From positions 806,001 to 870,000 of the forward strand of contig JAHLKF010000005.1 of NCBI GenBank assembly GCA_025558075.1: a DNA stretch of 64,000 bases, given 5' to 3'. The notes under the pieces are model-generated. The model saw only the letters and a program-made list of their open reading frames with translations. It was not told where the DNA came from and ran no database searches. This stretch comes from Gaertneriomyces semiglobifer (taxonomy: Eukaryota > Chytridiomycota > Chytridiomycetes > Spizellomycetales > Spizellomycetaceae). The translations under genes were made by a program, and so were the position numbers. Positions 31,876 to 43,894 of the stretch are shown here, in pieces (the first letter of the stretch is position 1; each line of letters begins with the position of its first letter).

Positions 31876-34289
31876 CTATGATACAGAATAGACAAAAATA
31901 CGTTCCCAATGCCTGCACAAGAACTCTAATGCTGCCGCTTGTGCGGTCAACGGACAACAATTCACCATATCAATGTCTTTGTTCGCTACAGGCAAGACCT
32001 TTTCAAACGTGTGTAAGCGTGTTGAATTTAGTAACATTTCAGTGATCTGCCCATCTTCCTCTCCATTTTGTAGCGAAGAGACCATAAGGACATTAGGTGG
32101 CAATAGCGGGGTAGAGGGTATAGTGGGGCTCTCGGGATAGATGGACGGCATTCGTGATCGAAATCCAGGGACCGGAAGCAAGCCAGGCATTTCGCGCTTC
32201 CACCCTGTAGTAGGTCGACTTGCTGCAGTCATCGCAGTACCAGGACGCGTAGACGGCGTCACAGACATAGATGCACCAGATGTGCCCGGTCTTTCGGATA
32301 CGGCTGAAAGCGGTCGGTCAGCTGCGGATGTGAAAGCCACGGCGCCCGGTAACGGCGGCACGTAGTTAAACGGTAGAAGCAGAGGAGCGAACAGTGATGC
32401 TATGGAGGAGTGATAGTCCAGCGGTGGTTTTGGTAGTGCGCACAACCGGTGGAGATGTCCCGTGATGGCCTTCAAATGTAAGTACTGAAGCCGTGGAAGA
32501 TGGCGCTTGAAAGCCGTTCGCATCGCATTGGCAAGTGTTTCAGTCGTGTGAGTGGGCAACATTCCTATACAATAACATTGCATCAAAGGTTGTCCGTCGC
32601 GCACCTTCAGTACTACCGTGCACTCACCCATGAGACTAACCACCCACGCCCCCAGATCCTCTGGTAAAACCGCCCCAGCCTTCGAGGGGCTAACAGAGCG
32701 AGGCCTATCCGAGTTCTGATTCTGCGAAGGCGCATGCAGATATTGAAATAAGTTCCAACACATTCCCGGAACATCTTCTATGTGCACCACTGCTTCTCCA
32801 ACGGCCCCGTACGGATCAGCTAGTTGCCTGCTAGACACTACCCCCACTGCATTCATATCTCGCCAGTTATGTTGCATACTCAAGTCTTCTTTGGTTGTGG
32901 AATAGGACGACAAATTGGTAAAGTCTTCCAACAAGAGGTTGTGAGTGAAGCGACTTTTCCTGAACAAGCATTCTCGGCGAGCCACGTACCTTGGACGAAC
33001 AGAGTTCGTAACCGATGCGACTTGGTATCTGGTGCTTCTTCAGATTCACCTTGAAGGTCTGGTGGTTCCTCAATGGACGAAGAACGAGCGCGCCCGCGCG
33101 GCGACACCAATACCAGAGGCGCCGTCCCTCCGTCACCCGGCGGAGTTCCCGTTGGTCGTAACAATGGCCTGGGTTCGTAAGTATCGTCGCTAGCAACTTT
33201 CGTAGCAAGTCGCAAGAGTAAGCTATCGCGACGAGCGCGTCTATTTTCCTCTGGTGGCAGCAGAAGTGTTGTTGCCTTTGGTGGTTCAATATGAACAGCA
33301 ATGGGAGCCGGCTCCTGCAACGATGCAGGTGGGCGGGGGCGACCAGGCTTCATCAGGTCCGCTCGTGCCCGCACCGCCAAATCCCGTGCCTTTGCGCGAA
33401 GATCAACGAACTTCTTTTTCGCATCAGCCTCCAACCCACCTGGCTTCCATATCGGCTTGCCAGTGAGGGCTGGCGTGGTCGCTGACTGGGACTTGTTATA
33501 CGTGTTTTCGTTCGTATCTGCACGCGGGCTCATGGCATCAACCATTTCCTTTTGTTCAAGCGGACTGTGCACCGCCTGGTCTGATTCGGTGGGAGAGTTC
33601 GGGACGTCAACTGGAACGGAAAGCATAGGCGCCAGGTCGCTGACACCTTTCATGCTGCTGGCTCGACGTGGCCCACTTCGCGCAACAACCAGCTGCAAGT
33701 CTAGCGCGTTCCCATCAGACGGCGGGTGATGTCCGAGGAGAGATGGATCAGAACTTCGTTTACGATATTGCTTGCGTGATGACGGTGCCACCATGCTCAT
33801 GCTCCTTTTCTCCTTCAAGTTTCCTTCTTTATCAAGATAAGAAAAGTTTACGGTAGCCACGCGACGATGCTCTGAACTGAGCATGTCGCCAGATACGCTC
33901 TTGGATGGCTGGAGTGGATGATTTGCTTCATTCATATTGGAGAGAGACGTTTGCATCAATAGCTCTTCTGGGAATCCGCTGACACTTCGGGCCATGGACG
34001 TCTGTCGTCGAGAGCCTACACGCGAGTGCTTGGTGACAGGCGAAACAAGTATTCCCGCTGACACCTCAGTCGGCGAGATAGGTGGCCCCACTTGACCATT
34101 CGGCGGTGCTATTTCAATTTCGTTTCCCATATAAGGAGCAAGCGACGGTAATGATATGGCGTGACTATGAGGATCCAAGCCGCGGTCAATGCTTCGCAGT
34201 CGTGTTTCGCGAGATTCTAACCGTCGTTTCGTTTGGGACGAATCGAACCCAGCTCCTATGTTTTTGATCGCCAACGGCAAGGTAGCCAT
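31876..34289 (-). CDS. Hypothetical protein, disordered N-half and folded C-half
   Basis: Two exons (34289-32990 and 32924-31876) joined by a 65-nt intron (GTACGT...GGAAG) give 782 residues in phase. Residues 1-430 are rich in Ser, Pro, Arg and Lys with many SP and RxxS sites, and look like a phosphorylated disordered region. After the splice come blocks with a folded look: PYGAVGEAVVHIEDVPGMCW, LGAWVVSLMGECTVVLKVRDG and MQCYCIGMLP, then a helical LANAMRTAFKRHLPRL stretch. A second Pro/Thr-rich segment follows before the last 80 residues. No signal peptide or membrane helix. I do not recognise the family. The intron lacks a clear branch site, so this junction is less certain than others, although the alternatives break the frame. 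Confidence 0.6.
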
Positions 34290-34536
34290 TTTCTGCTCGC
34301 ACCTTGTTTACCAAATCTTGTACGATCAGTGGTGTGGAGCAAACACTCGCGCAGTCTGGAAGACAAGCTGTGGTTCACATTGTTACTATTTATATACCAA
34401 CCCTGCGTTTCCCTTGCTTTCTATCCGCATGACCCATGCAAAAAATCCCCGAAAAGAACCATAACCTGCAAGTGCCGGATTTAGCAGTAGGAATATTGCT
34501 CCGGATGCTCCACTTTCAACTCTAAATGAAACTTTC

Positions 34537-36420
34537 TCACGCGCGTTCAACTGCGCCAGTATGTCGTCTTCGTCTGAATCGCACTGGAACACCCCATCTT
34601 GAGACCTTTTCGAAATGGAATAGATGACCGCGATCGCGGTAGGCATACACCGAGAAAGTGCATGCAGCTGAGAATACCGCCGCTGTGGAAATGATGGCTG
34701 GGATGTGGAAGGATGCAGGATTGGACCACAGCTGTTCATCACGGTTGGATAAGGGTACTTATAGAGGCCACATGGGGCGGAAGATAGCGAAAGAGGTCAA
34801 CCTACCATGGTAGTGCCGAATGCACAAAGCTCGAAAAAATTCTGCATGGAGTACTGCATGCCGTTAATAAACCCCGCTTCAGCGGAGTCGACCCTGGACG
34901 AAATATGCAGAGAGTTAGTAGTTAATAGAAATAACATGTGGTCGAGATCTGGCGAGCTCACCGCTCTTGCATGATCTGCATCTGCGCCATATCAAATATC
35001 CACAAACCGAAGCGTGAAGCGGCCGTGCCACCGAACATTAAAAATGCCTCGGCAAGGCTCCCATCCGGCATCCAAAAGGAGACGACGACGGGCAGCAGGA
35101 GCAAGCCTTCGGACCAAACCGCCCAAAGCCCGGTCCGGATGAGGCCGATACGTGCGACTATTTTGGGCATGGCGAGCGTCGCGAGGAGCCCGACGACCAC
35201 GGCAACGCAGCGCATGGCTGCCAGTAAAGCCGACGAGTACCCTTGGATGAGCAAGTACGCTATCATGGGACTCCCGAATGAAAGTACCGTCAGATACACC
35301 TGTGCCACCGCCAGTGCCGATAAAAATGTATGGTGATGCACAAGTCTACTCATGCGAGCCCAACGAATGGATGCCGATTTAAATATCCGTTGCCGCAAAC
35401 CCTCGCTTTCACAACGCTCGGTAGGTTGGTTCGGCTGACTAGCTATGCTGGAACGGCGAGCTAACTGCGGTTCAGAGGTATTACCTTCTTCCTGCGGCAA
35501 TGATGGTATGACTTCGCCGGCAGGCAAAGGGGCTTTGAGGGCCAGTGCTGGGACACGCCTATACACGTGTATCACGAAGAACTGTTGAATGGGCAAAGCC
35601 ATCAAACTCCATCCGCCCACAGCCAGCATGGCTGCAGATGGTGTCGACCATTCTGCAACGGCGGAGACAGCAAGTGGCGCGACCAGCTTACATCCCAAGT
35701 CGATACGCCGTAACCAGCCATTGATTCCTAACATAGTCATTTAGCAAACAGATGGTACGCGAGGCGAGAAACCTAAAGCTTACTGGTCAATGTCATATGA
35801 TCGCCTTGTGCAATGACGACGGTCCAATCCCTTTCAATAGCAATAACTTCTGCGGTATTGGCAAGCCGCAGCAATACTCCTAAAAGTACAGATACACCGA
35901 AAAGGACGTATGTCACAGCATTTCTATGTGATGCCCACCTGGCGACAATGTAAAGCACCAGACTTGAAGCGGCAATGCACATGCACTGCAAACTCAGTGC
36001 GGTGCGAACCACTGGAAGTGATAATTAATATATAGTATAGTGGGCAATGGGATAGCAGAACTACCTGGTAGCCGGGCATTTCGATCAATCAGGGAACCCA
36101 CATAAGAACTTAAAAGGATGGCAAAGAGAGTGACAATAAACCCGTACAACGACACAGGTAGCAGGGTATCCTTGAATATGTGCGTCAACAGCAGGGCTAG
36201 GCATGGCATGACACAGGTCAACTTCGCACCATAAAACTTGAAATCAGACGCAGCCAATACCGCAAGCCCACTCATCCATTCGCACATTCCAAGTGGTGAC
36301 GAAATGGTTCTTTATTGAATGATTAAGATCAGTACAAAGCTCGCTGCGCCATTGGTGTAGTCATATTACCATGCACAGTATGAGTATGGTTCGCTTCTCG
36401 AAAGCATCGATAGCGGACAT
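34537..36420 (-). CDS. Ferroportin (SLC40A1-type iron exporter)
   Basis: Seven exons (36420-36370, 36309-36261, 36196-36065, 36011-35784, 35727-34962, 34893-34806, 34731-34537) join in phase to 502 residues. Ferroportins export Fe(II) across the plasma or vacuolar membrane. Family blocks in order: NHFVTTWNVRMDEWA (usually HxLSTWGDRMWEFA), DTLLPVSLYG, GSLIDRNARLPVVRT, IERDWTVVIAQGD, INGWLRRIDLGCKL, a long cytosolic loop, ARIGLIRTGLWAVW, FGLWIFDMAQMQIMQERVDSAE (the region of helix 8), GFINGMQYSMQNFFEL and the closing AYRDRGHLFHFEK. Two exons near the 5' end are about 50 nt each and would be missed by simple frame searches. Expected length is kept. The first-helix motif lacks the usual Gly-Asp of TWGDRM (Asn-Val here), a change near a metal-site Asp in animal ferroportin. 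Identity is firm; location in the cell is not shown. Confidence 0.9.
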
Positions 36421-37207
36421 CGTCTCCGGCTAGGTACCAGGTATGTAGCCGCCAAGGCAAGCACAGTAAGTTCAGCAATCATTGGCTGTATTTCTGAGCG
36501 AACCCGGCCACACGATGAACAATGTTAGACGAGCGAGCGAGAACGTCGCCTGAAAACTCCGTGGAGCAATGTGGAAAATCTTTGACAAACCATACCACAC
36601 GCGTCAAAACATCCTTTGATTTTTTAGTGGTATTCGACGTCCATCGAGGACAGACCATACGAGATTCAACCGGACGATAGCGCAATCATCGCGAACGGCT
36701 GCTAAGTTTAATGACAAGCTCTGCGTTAATCAGCCTGAGGAATGACCGACCGCTACCGCTATAGAGCTTAACAAATTAAGGATTGTTCGTAATGATGTGA
36801 GAATGGATGTCTTATTTTCGCATATCAAAGGTACAAGCGATAATAATTTGATTGCTATGCTATGCAAGAATGCTCATAAATCGCATCAACCATCGTCAGA
36901 AAGTACATATACACTAATTACACTAAGCCAGGTGCTGTTTCCAGCGTCGCCGCAAGGTCCTCAGCTCGACGCGCAGTGCATCCAAACGATTGCCGATATA
37001 ACAGCAATGGAACGGGAAACCGCGCGACCATAGGGCTAGGCGAAGAGGGTATCACCAGGGAGTTGTGGAGCACCAGTACGTTATCCGCCTTCATGTAGCT
37101 TATAGTTTTGAACGACCAGAGAGACCGCCTTGGTTCAGCCGAGATAAATCAGTAGTGGTGGTGGTTTGAAGATGTGTCGGAGGTAGGTAGTTGTTTGGTG
37201 AACTGGC
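36421..37207. other. Intergenic region upstream of ferroportin
   Basis: This holds the ferroportin promoter (minus strand) and the 3' side of the small gene at 37208-37411. A minus-strand frame of 70 codons at 36918-37128 stays open and could be a second exon of that small gene (see its entry). Two further short frames at 36479-36685 (-) and 36797-37033 (+) have no support. Confidence 0.4.
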
Positions 37208-37411
37208 TTACTTGAAGCGGCCAGAGAACCAGGAGCGCACTTTGTTCGACTTCCTGGAGATGACAGAGTCGCGAGTGGTCGACTGGGAAAGCTTGGGACC
37301 CATGTCTGGGCGAGCGGCTGGGCTGTCGATATCTTTGGCGACATTCTTGCCACGAAGAAGACCCTCTTTGCTAGCGAAGACGGCGAGGTGGTGAGGAGAA
37401 ACGAAACCCAT
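37208..37411 (-). CDS. Small basic protein of unknown function
   Basis: This frame encodes 67 residues: a mixed N-terminus (MGFVSPHHLAVFASKEG), a middle with SPAARPDMGP, and a basic Ser/Arg-rich end (SRKSNKVRSWFSGRFK). The ATG has a favourable A at -3 (AACATGG-like context) and an ATAAAAG word lies about 150 bp upstream, so expression is plausible. Right at the stop codon the sequence reads AAGTAAGCC, a good donor site. If used, an 83-nt intron to an acceptor at 37129 joins in phase to an open exon ending at 36918, for a total of 136 residues. I cannot choose between the short and the spliced form. No known family. Confidence 0.4.
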   Translation of the reverse strand: MGFVSPHHLAVFASKEGLLRGKNVAKDIDSPAARPDMGPKLSQSTTRDSVISRKSNKVRSWFSGRFK

Positions 37412-38790
37412 GTTTGTGTTGTGAGAGTGGTTTGAGAGTGCGATTGAGGAACTTGTTATAGCTTGGACTTGTTGAAGCTAGCTTCTTTTGAAGTAGTAGT
37501 GGTTGCTTTGCTTTGCTGTGTGTGAGCTGATGATGGAGAGAGGGAAGCCGGGACAGGCATCCTGCTTTTATGCTCGCCCGAAGAGGACGTCGCCAAGAAT
37601 CAAGAAATGCGGAAGCTGAGCCCCATGGCCAGCTTCGTACTCGTGTGCTTCATTGGTCAGCAGTCACAGCAGCCGCCAGCTGCTTCTCCCCTTTTTTCAT
37701 CCTAGTTTTTTTTTCATTTGATTCTGGTCAGGCAGCCCATCATCACCGCCTGCAATTGACAAGTACAACCGGACCACGAACCCGTCGCACTTGTCGGAGT
37801 TTTGTGCTTGATCTTTTGACAAACCGCAAATACAAAAACGCGGTCCGAATGACGTGGCGGAACTGCCGCCGGAGCCGCTGCAGAATAATGCGGAAATTAA
37901 GCTTTTAAGGCATACATGACTGTGCCATTGCTTACGATGGTGGGCATGACTTGCCGCATGTGACAAAAAATCAATCCGGTGCGATGGGCCCCACAAAGAG
38001 GCTGTGTTGCCATGGCGGACCCTGTGATTCTGTGACTGCACCACCCGCATGACTCATTTTAGGCTTTTTGAGTGTTTCTTTTTGCATTGCGGAAAAAAGT
38101 TGTGTTCTTGTTCGCCGGTGGGCTTTTGTTCTTTTTTGCACACGAGGCAAAAGCCGGTGTTCTTGGCGACGGCGTTCTTCTTGTGTCTGGGTGTACAACC
38201 CGGTGGCAGCCGATCACCATCACCACTTCTGCAACGACGTGATTACGAAACATCATCTTAACGGGCTTCGTATGATGCTTGTTGCATGCACTTTAAAATG
38301 TGTTCTGTCGTCTTCGAGAATGTTTTATCACTTTCGGCCACGGTCGATAAATTGTTAAAAGAAAACAGGACGCGTCTTGATCTTCCATTCCGAATTCCAA
38401 AATTCATTTCGAGCCAACATCGGCCGAAATCGGAATCACTGCCATCGACCGTTATGAACTTATGATAAACAGTTCAAAGAAAAAGTAAAAGAAAAGTTCA
38501 AAGTTCAAAGTTCAAACCAAAATGCAAAAGAAAGAGGAACGATAGCGGCAACGCCTCATGAAGATGAAAAGAGAAAAAGCAGACCATTCCATCGATGAGG
38601 GCTGAATTGTAGAGTATAACATAGCATTACGATACTTGTATGTATAGTATAATCATACTTCACCCTTTCATCACTAACTCAGCATACATACTACACGAGA
38701 TCTTGCCAACCCCATCGCGACAGCCTCCTCCAATAAGCACATGCCATGAACGCATTAAAAAAAATCTATGCAGCTCCAAGAATTCATTCC
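37412..38790. other. Intergenic region, 1.4 kb
   Basis: This lies between the small gene (-) and the end of the Ca2+-ATPase gene (-). Many overlapping short frames occur on both strands between 37570 and 38360, but they mirror each other and show no domain, signal peptide or splice partner. The stretch contains pyrimidine and A-rich runs and a tandem GTTCAAA repeat near 38500. No gene is supported. Confidence 0.5.
38496..38516 (+). repeat. Three tandem GTTCAAA copies
   Basis: GTTCAAA is repeated three times without gaps, and a fourth copy lies about 20 bp upstream at 38472. It sits in non-coding sequence downstream of the Ca2+-ATPase gene. It is a small slippage repeat; no role is apparent. 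Confidence 0.6.
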
Positions 38791-41700
38791 CTATCTATGA
38801 TCCCTCGATTGGCGCTGCTCTCGGTATTGTCCCGGGTCCGTCATCTGTAAGCCAACGACACCTTCGTTGCGTCGGCGTCCACCTCTGAACGCGTTCACAA
38901 CTCCTACTCCAGTCACAACAACGCGCGCCCTCTGCCACAACTCTTCTCCGCTGCGGTTGGTAGCGGTACGCCTCATCTCCGGCCGTAAACCGATAGAGTG
39001 ACGGTGAGGGCTCGGGGCAGTTGCTCCTGGCGGAAGCTGGAATGCCTTCAGAACACGCAACTGCATCTGAGTCCGGCGAATCGCCGCTCCCCATTGGTCC
39101 TTGGGTGCCAAAAGACCAGAGGTCGATCGAGCATCTTGTCCAATGTTGTGATGATGCATGGCTTTCTGAACGGCAGAACGGAGTGAAGGTCTACTGGGCT
39201 TCTCCTGAAGTCCGGGTTCCGCAGACGGCTGTTGGCGGTGCTCTGCGACCAGTACGTGTCCAAGTTCAACAGCTTCTTGCTCGTGAACTTTGTAGAAGAA
39301 GTTGTAATCCGGCAACAAGCGCATCAAGACACCAACAGGGATAGTTCCAGCTCCGAACGCGATGCAAATACCCCATTGAGCAGCGGTGAGGCCACCTGTA
39401 GGAACTTTGAACACTTTTCCACCGAATTCAACGATGATGACTTGAAGAACAATAGTGATGACCAAGATAGCCTGGAAAATGCGGTTTTGCCAAATTCCGC
39501 GAAGAATATTCATATCTAAAGAAGCAAATGAATGAGTGATTCACTCCAAGGTACCAAACTAATCGACTATACGTACCGCGCGAAATAGACCGGGCGTTCA
39601 CTTCATTGAAAACTTGACAAATCACGAAAGTATTGAAGACGAGACCACTGATCAGCGGGTTCACACCAGTTTCATCATCCCTCTCCTCCTTGCTGGGAGC
39701 CGGAATGTGGTACCAGTTGTCAGCCAACCAGTACACAATCAAACAAGCGATGATCTGGTAAATAGCCTGTCCGAGAATCATCTTGGCCATGGGTGGTGAA
39801 ACAATATTCTCATCACGACGGGAAGGCTTCCGCTTCAACAATGACGGGTTTGGCGGATCAGTGGCAAGCGCAAGAGCAGCTAGTGTGTCCATGATCAAGT
39901 TCACCCACAACAACTGAACGGCAGTCAAAGCGGAGGCGGGAATCTTGACGTGAACGGTAGAGTAAATGGCAGTAACAATAGTAATGACGACAGCGGAAAC
40001 GTTCACAGTCAACTGGAATTGCAAGAACTTGCGAACAGAGTCGAAGACACTTCGTCCCCACAAGACAGCCTTGATGATGGAAGCAAAATTATCATCCAGA
40101 ATAACAATGTCGGACGCTTCCTTGGCAACTTCAGTTCCGGTGATACCCATTGAGAAACCGACATCAGAACCCTTCAGAGCAGGGGCATCGTTGGTTCCGT
40201 CTCCAGTTACGGCAACAGTTTCTCCAAGCCTCTTCAAAGCCCGAACAAGAATTTGCTTGTCAAGCGGGCTTGACCGCGCAAGCACCTGCAATCTCGGTAG
40301 GATGTTGTCCATCTCTTCTTCGGAAAGTTTACGGAAGGCAGGCCCTTCCATGACAATGCCCTGAGAGGTGAGAATTCTACATTCGGTGGCAATCGCCTTG
40401 GCAGTCGCCAAGTTGTCACCAGTAACCATACGAACAGTGATACCAGCTTCCTGAGCACTTTGAACCGCAGCGGGCACCTCCGGACGAACAGGATCCTGAA
40501 TACCGAACAAGGCGCACATGATCAAGTCATGCTCATCACTGCCAGATTCGGCACCTTCGGGCAAAGCACCCGCAACAGGTTTGAAAGCAGCAGAGATTGT
40601 CCGCAAGGCCTGGTTGGCGAACCGGCTGATAGCATCTTCGTAACGTGCACGAACAGCGTCGTCAATAGGCTTGATGGACCCATCCGCAGCAACGTACCAC
40701 TTGGACAACTTCAAAACCATTTCAGAAGCACCCTTGACGAACAACCAGCATCGTTTTCCATCAGGTGTAGCGATATCTTTGTATACCGCAGGGGTACCCA
40801 AGCGTTCCTCAAAGTTCGGGTCGTAGTCTCCCTTGACAATAGCACTCATCCTCTTTTTGTCTGAACTAAACGGGCGGATATCCACCATTTCAACTCTTTC
40901 ACGATCAGGACCATAGGGAAAGCCAAGTCCAAGGGACCAGTTGAGCAAAGCAATTTCGGTCTTGGATCCATTGAATTCGACATTGCCCTCACGGTTGATG
41001 GTTTCAGAAGCAGTAGAGTTGACGTTGATGGAGAGACCAATGAGAGCAAGCAAAGCCTGCTTATGCTGGTCCTCGGCGAATCTGTACATGGCTTTGAAGT
41101 TGTCGGGAAGATCCTTGTGCTCAAACTCTGTATCAGCGATGACACCACGGACGACCGTCATCCTGTTAAGGGTCAAGGTCCCTGTTTTGTCTGAACAGAT
41201 CGTAGTAGCGTTACCCATGGTCTCACAAGCAGACAAATGCCTGACCAGGTTCATGTCAGCCAACATCCGGAGTGTAGCGTGAGCGAGAGAGAGGGTGACG
41301 GCAAGCGGCAAGCCTTCAGGTACAGCAACGACTACAAGAGTAATGGCCGTCACGAAGATAGCAACGATACTGTTGGCAATGTCATCGCCGTCAACCACAT
41401 GATCTGGGGTGGACTTGTGTCCGCCAACAGCAAAGTACGCGATCAACAATGCAATGACCATGAGGGTAGCCGCAGCAACACCAAATTTGGCAATGTCATC
41501 GGCCAACTTCCCAAGCTTTGACTGAAGAGGCGTTTCGTCCGGCTCGACATCAAGAGCAAGCATTGATCGACCGTTCAAGGAGTTTACACCGGTTGCGATG
41601 GTGAGCATGCGACCCATACCGTTGACAACCTTGGTTCCGGAAAGAAGGAACGGCTCTTTAACAATATCTTTGTTGATAGAGATAGGCTCACCAGTGAGAG

Positions 41701-42551
41701 ATGATTCGTCTGTAGCGACGTTGAAACCTTGAATGAGGACCCCATCGGCGGGAAGAACATCGCCCGTTTCCAGCATAACAATATCACCAACAAGGAGGTG
41801 CTGGGTGGGAATATCGATGGTTCGCCCATCGCGAAGCACTTTGACGCCGCGCAAAGATTTGGAGAAGTCGTTAAGCTTACGGAACTGCGCTTGTTTACGG
41901 AAATCGTTGATGGAAGACACCATCACCACGATCAAAACTAATACGCAGCATAGTTTAGTATGGAGCAAACCACGTTGTCTGCAGATTGAAGTACATACCA
42001 GCGACAATGATGGCGGCACCATCAATGATGGCCAAACTGTCGTCCTTTGCGACGATTTTGTAAATACCGATCGCGATTTCCACTGCAGCTGCAATACACA
42101 GGACGATCAAGGTTTTATCCTGGATGGCGCCCCACATGAACTGCAGCAACGTCTTTGACACGGGCTCTGGCAACGAGTTGTTGCCAAAGACGCGTACACG
42201 GTTGGCCTCATCATGTGGCGGGATGTAAGAGCGATCATCTTCAGAAGCACCGAGGTTCAAAGAGAGAATGCTTGAGGCACGAGAAGCGCGTTTGCGAATG
42301 CGGCGTTGCTCTGCAGACTCGGGATCATTGTCGCTAACATGGCTGGCGGTGTGAGTCTTTGAAACCAAACCCACGGCAGGGTCGACATTGAGACTCTTTA
42401 AAAAGGCGTCCCTTCCTCCGAGCTCTGCGTATTTTTCGGGACTCTTTGGGTCGAGTAGGTCGTAGATGATGTCTGGAGATAGCTCTCCAAATCCGTGATT
42501 TTCACCGACATGGATGACAGCGGCGTCTTGCGCTTCGCCGCTGGCGGACAT
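38791..42551 (-). CDS. Plasma-membrane-type Ca2+-ATPase (P2B, PMCA)
   Basis: Three exons (42551-41999, 41937-39577, 39515-38791) give 1,212 residues. P-type ATPases of group 2B pump Ca2+ out of the cytosol at the plasma membrane or into the vacuole, and are switched on by calmodulin. Visible marks: LTGEP in the actuator domain, the VPEGLP helix 4 motif, phosphorylation site CSDKTGTLT, KGASE in the nucleotide site, TGDGTNDAPAL in the hinge, and an NLIMDTLAALALAT helix 6. Ten membrane helices can be placed. The C-terminal 170 residues are soluble and carry RTQMQLRVLKAFQ and, further on, GVGVVNAFRGGRRR. Both recall the calmodulin-binding stretch of animal PMCA (RIQTQIRVVNAFR), so regulation is probably through the C-terminus, as in animals, not the N-terminus as in plants. 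Start ATG is well placed in the leader. Confidence 0.92.
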
Positions 42552-43894
42552 TATGCTCTTATTGTTGGTGGCTCAATGTAGTGGCGACGATAGGTGATGA
42601 CAAGACGATCGCTTCACGGTGTAGAAAGCCGGTTATACGAAGGACGGGTGCGAGCACTTGAGTCGGGGTATCACTATGTATAAAGATGGGCTTTCCGTGA
42701 GGATGGAAATGGTCTGTCTGCGGCGGAGGTAAGGATAGGGTTAATATGAGGTGTTTGATTCGAGAAGACGTAAGGCTGCCCAGAGCGGCGGGGGGTGAAT
42801 ATAAATAGTTACCTTGGCGCCTTGATAAGTTTGCTTTGAATGGGGTTCTCCGCAGAGGAAAACTCTAAAATGCTGCCCGCTTTTGGTCCTTGTCACGATC
42901 AGGCCTTGCGTGGGTTGATTGGATATCAACCTACGTTTTCCAGGGTGCTGCTGCCTGCCTTGCCTTTTTTGATTCGGCCTCCGTTGCTACGGCTGCTTGC
43001 CCGTTCCCCCCTTGGCCTTTTGCTGCCTTTGCAGTTATACGACGATCGTATCTTACTCGTCTCACAGCTGCTGGGAAAAGGAGGCAAAAAACGGGGGGCG
43101 GATTGGGATCAAAGGCGAACTCAAAATTGCACACACAACCGCACAGCCTCCTTTTGTCGCGGGCGTGTTACCGGCGTGTCCGAACACTGCTTACGTGTGC
43201 TTATGTAATACTATATGTTATTATGAGTGGTGTCCCATTACCAAGGCACCCTCAACTTCAAGTGGACACGTTTCCGCGCGGTACGGACACACCCAGGCAC
43301 CGCCTCCCTTGGCGCTCTTTGGCGCTCATGCTCATGTCCACGGATAACGAACAGTTGGAGTCCACCAAGCGGCCGCTTCCGGACCCGAATGAGGGGTCGT
43401 TCCAGTCACTCGGCTCACGGACTCCCATGCGATATGGATGACGCTCGTTTCCTTCGATATTTCGATAGAATTTCAAAGATCTTAGAAACTTTAATCACCA
43501 CTCACGTGCATGGTCTTTCCTTTATTACTTTAATTAAGCGCCAAGCAGCGTTTGCACTTGATAACCATGGCTTCCTCAGAGAAGCGCTTTCTCACGGCAT
43601 TCATTTCTCCGCAACGGGACGGGATAATAGGCCTTTGATGTGGTGGGCAGCGCTCCAGGCGGCTTCTGTACCACCACTGAGCCACCTTGTTTTCGCGGAG
43701 CTATGAAACTAGTCGACGTATCAATCCGCTCGTACAGACGCTGCCTCTGTGTCCACTTGCAATCACTGCAATTGACATGCCATTGCACCCACTGATGCAC
43801 GCGTCAACACTAATAATTGATTGCACTCCAAAAATTCCAAAAATGAATGTGAGCTATTCCGCTTCGCGCTACAAACTTCTATTCATTTGCGGCC
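42552..43894. other. Intergenic region upstream of the Ca2+-ATPase, 1.3 kb
   Basis: This contains the Ca2+-ATPase promoter (minus strand) and the 3' end of the Gln-rich gene. Several + strand frames between 42840 and 43706 overlap each other in all three phases, which speaks against coding. A 90-codon ATG frame at 43437-43706 (+) is the least unlikely, but has no domain or splice partner, so it is not called. Confidence 0.45.

Noticed and set aside
42840..43706. Several + strand frames in three phases, including a 90-codon ATG frame at 43437
   Set aside because: Mutual overlap and lack of any domain argue against coding; the region is the promoter side of the Ca2+-ATPase gene.
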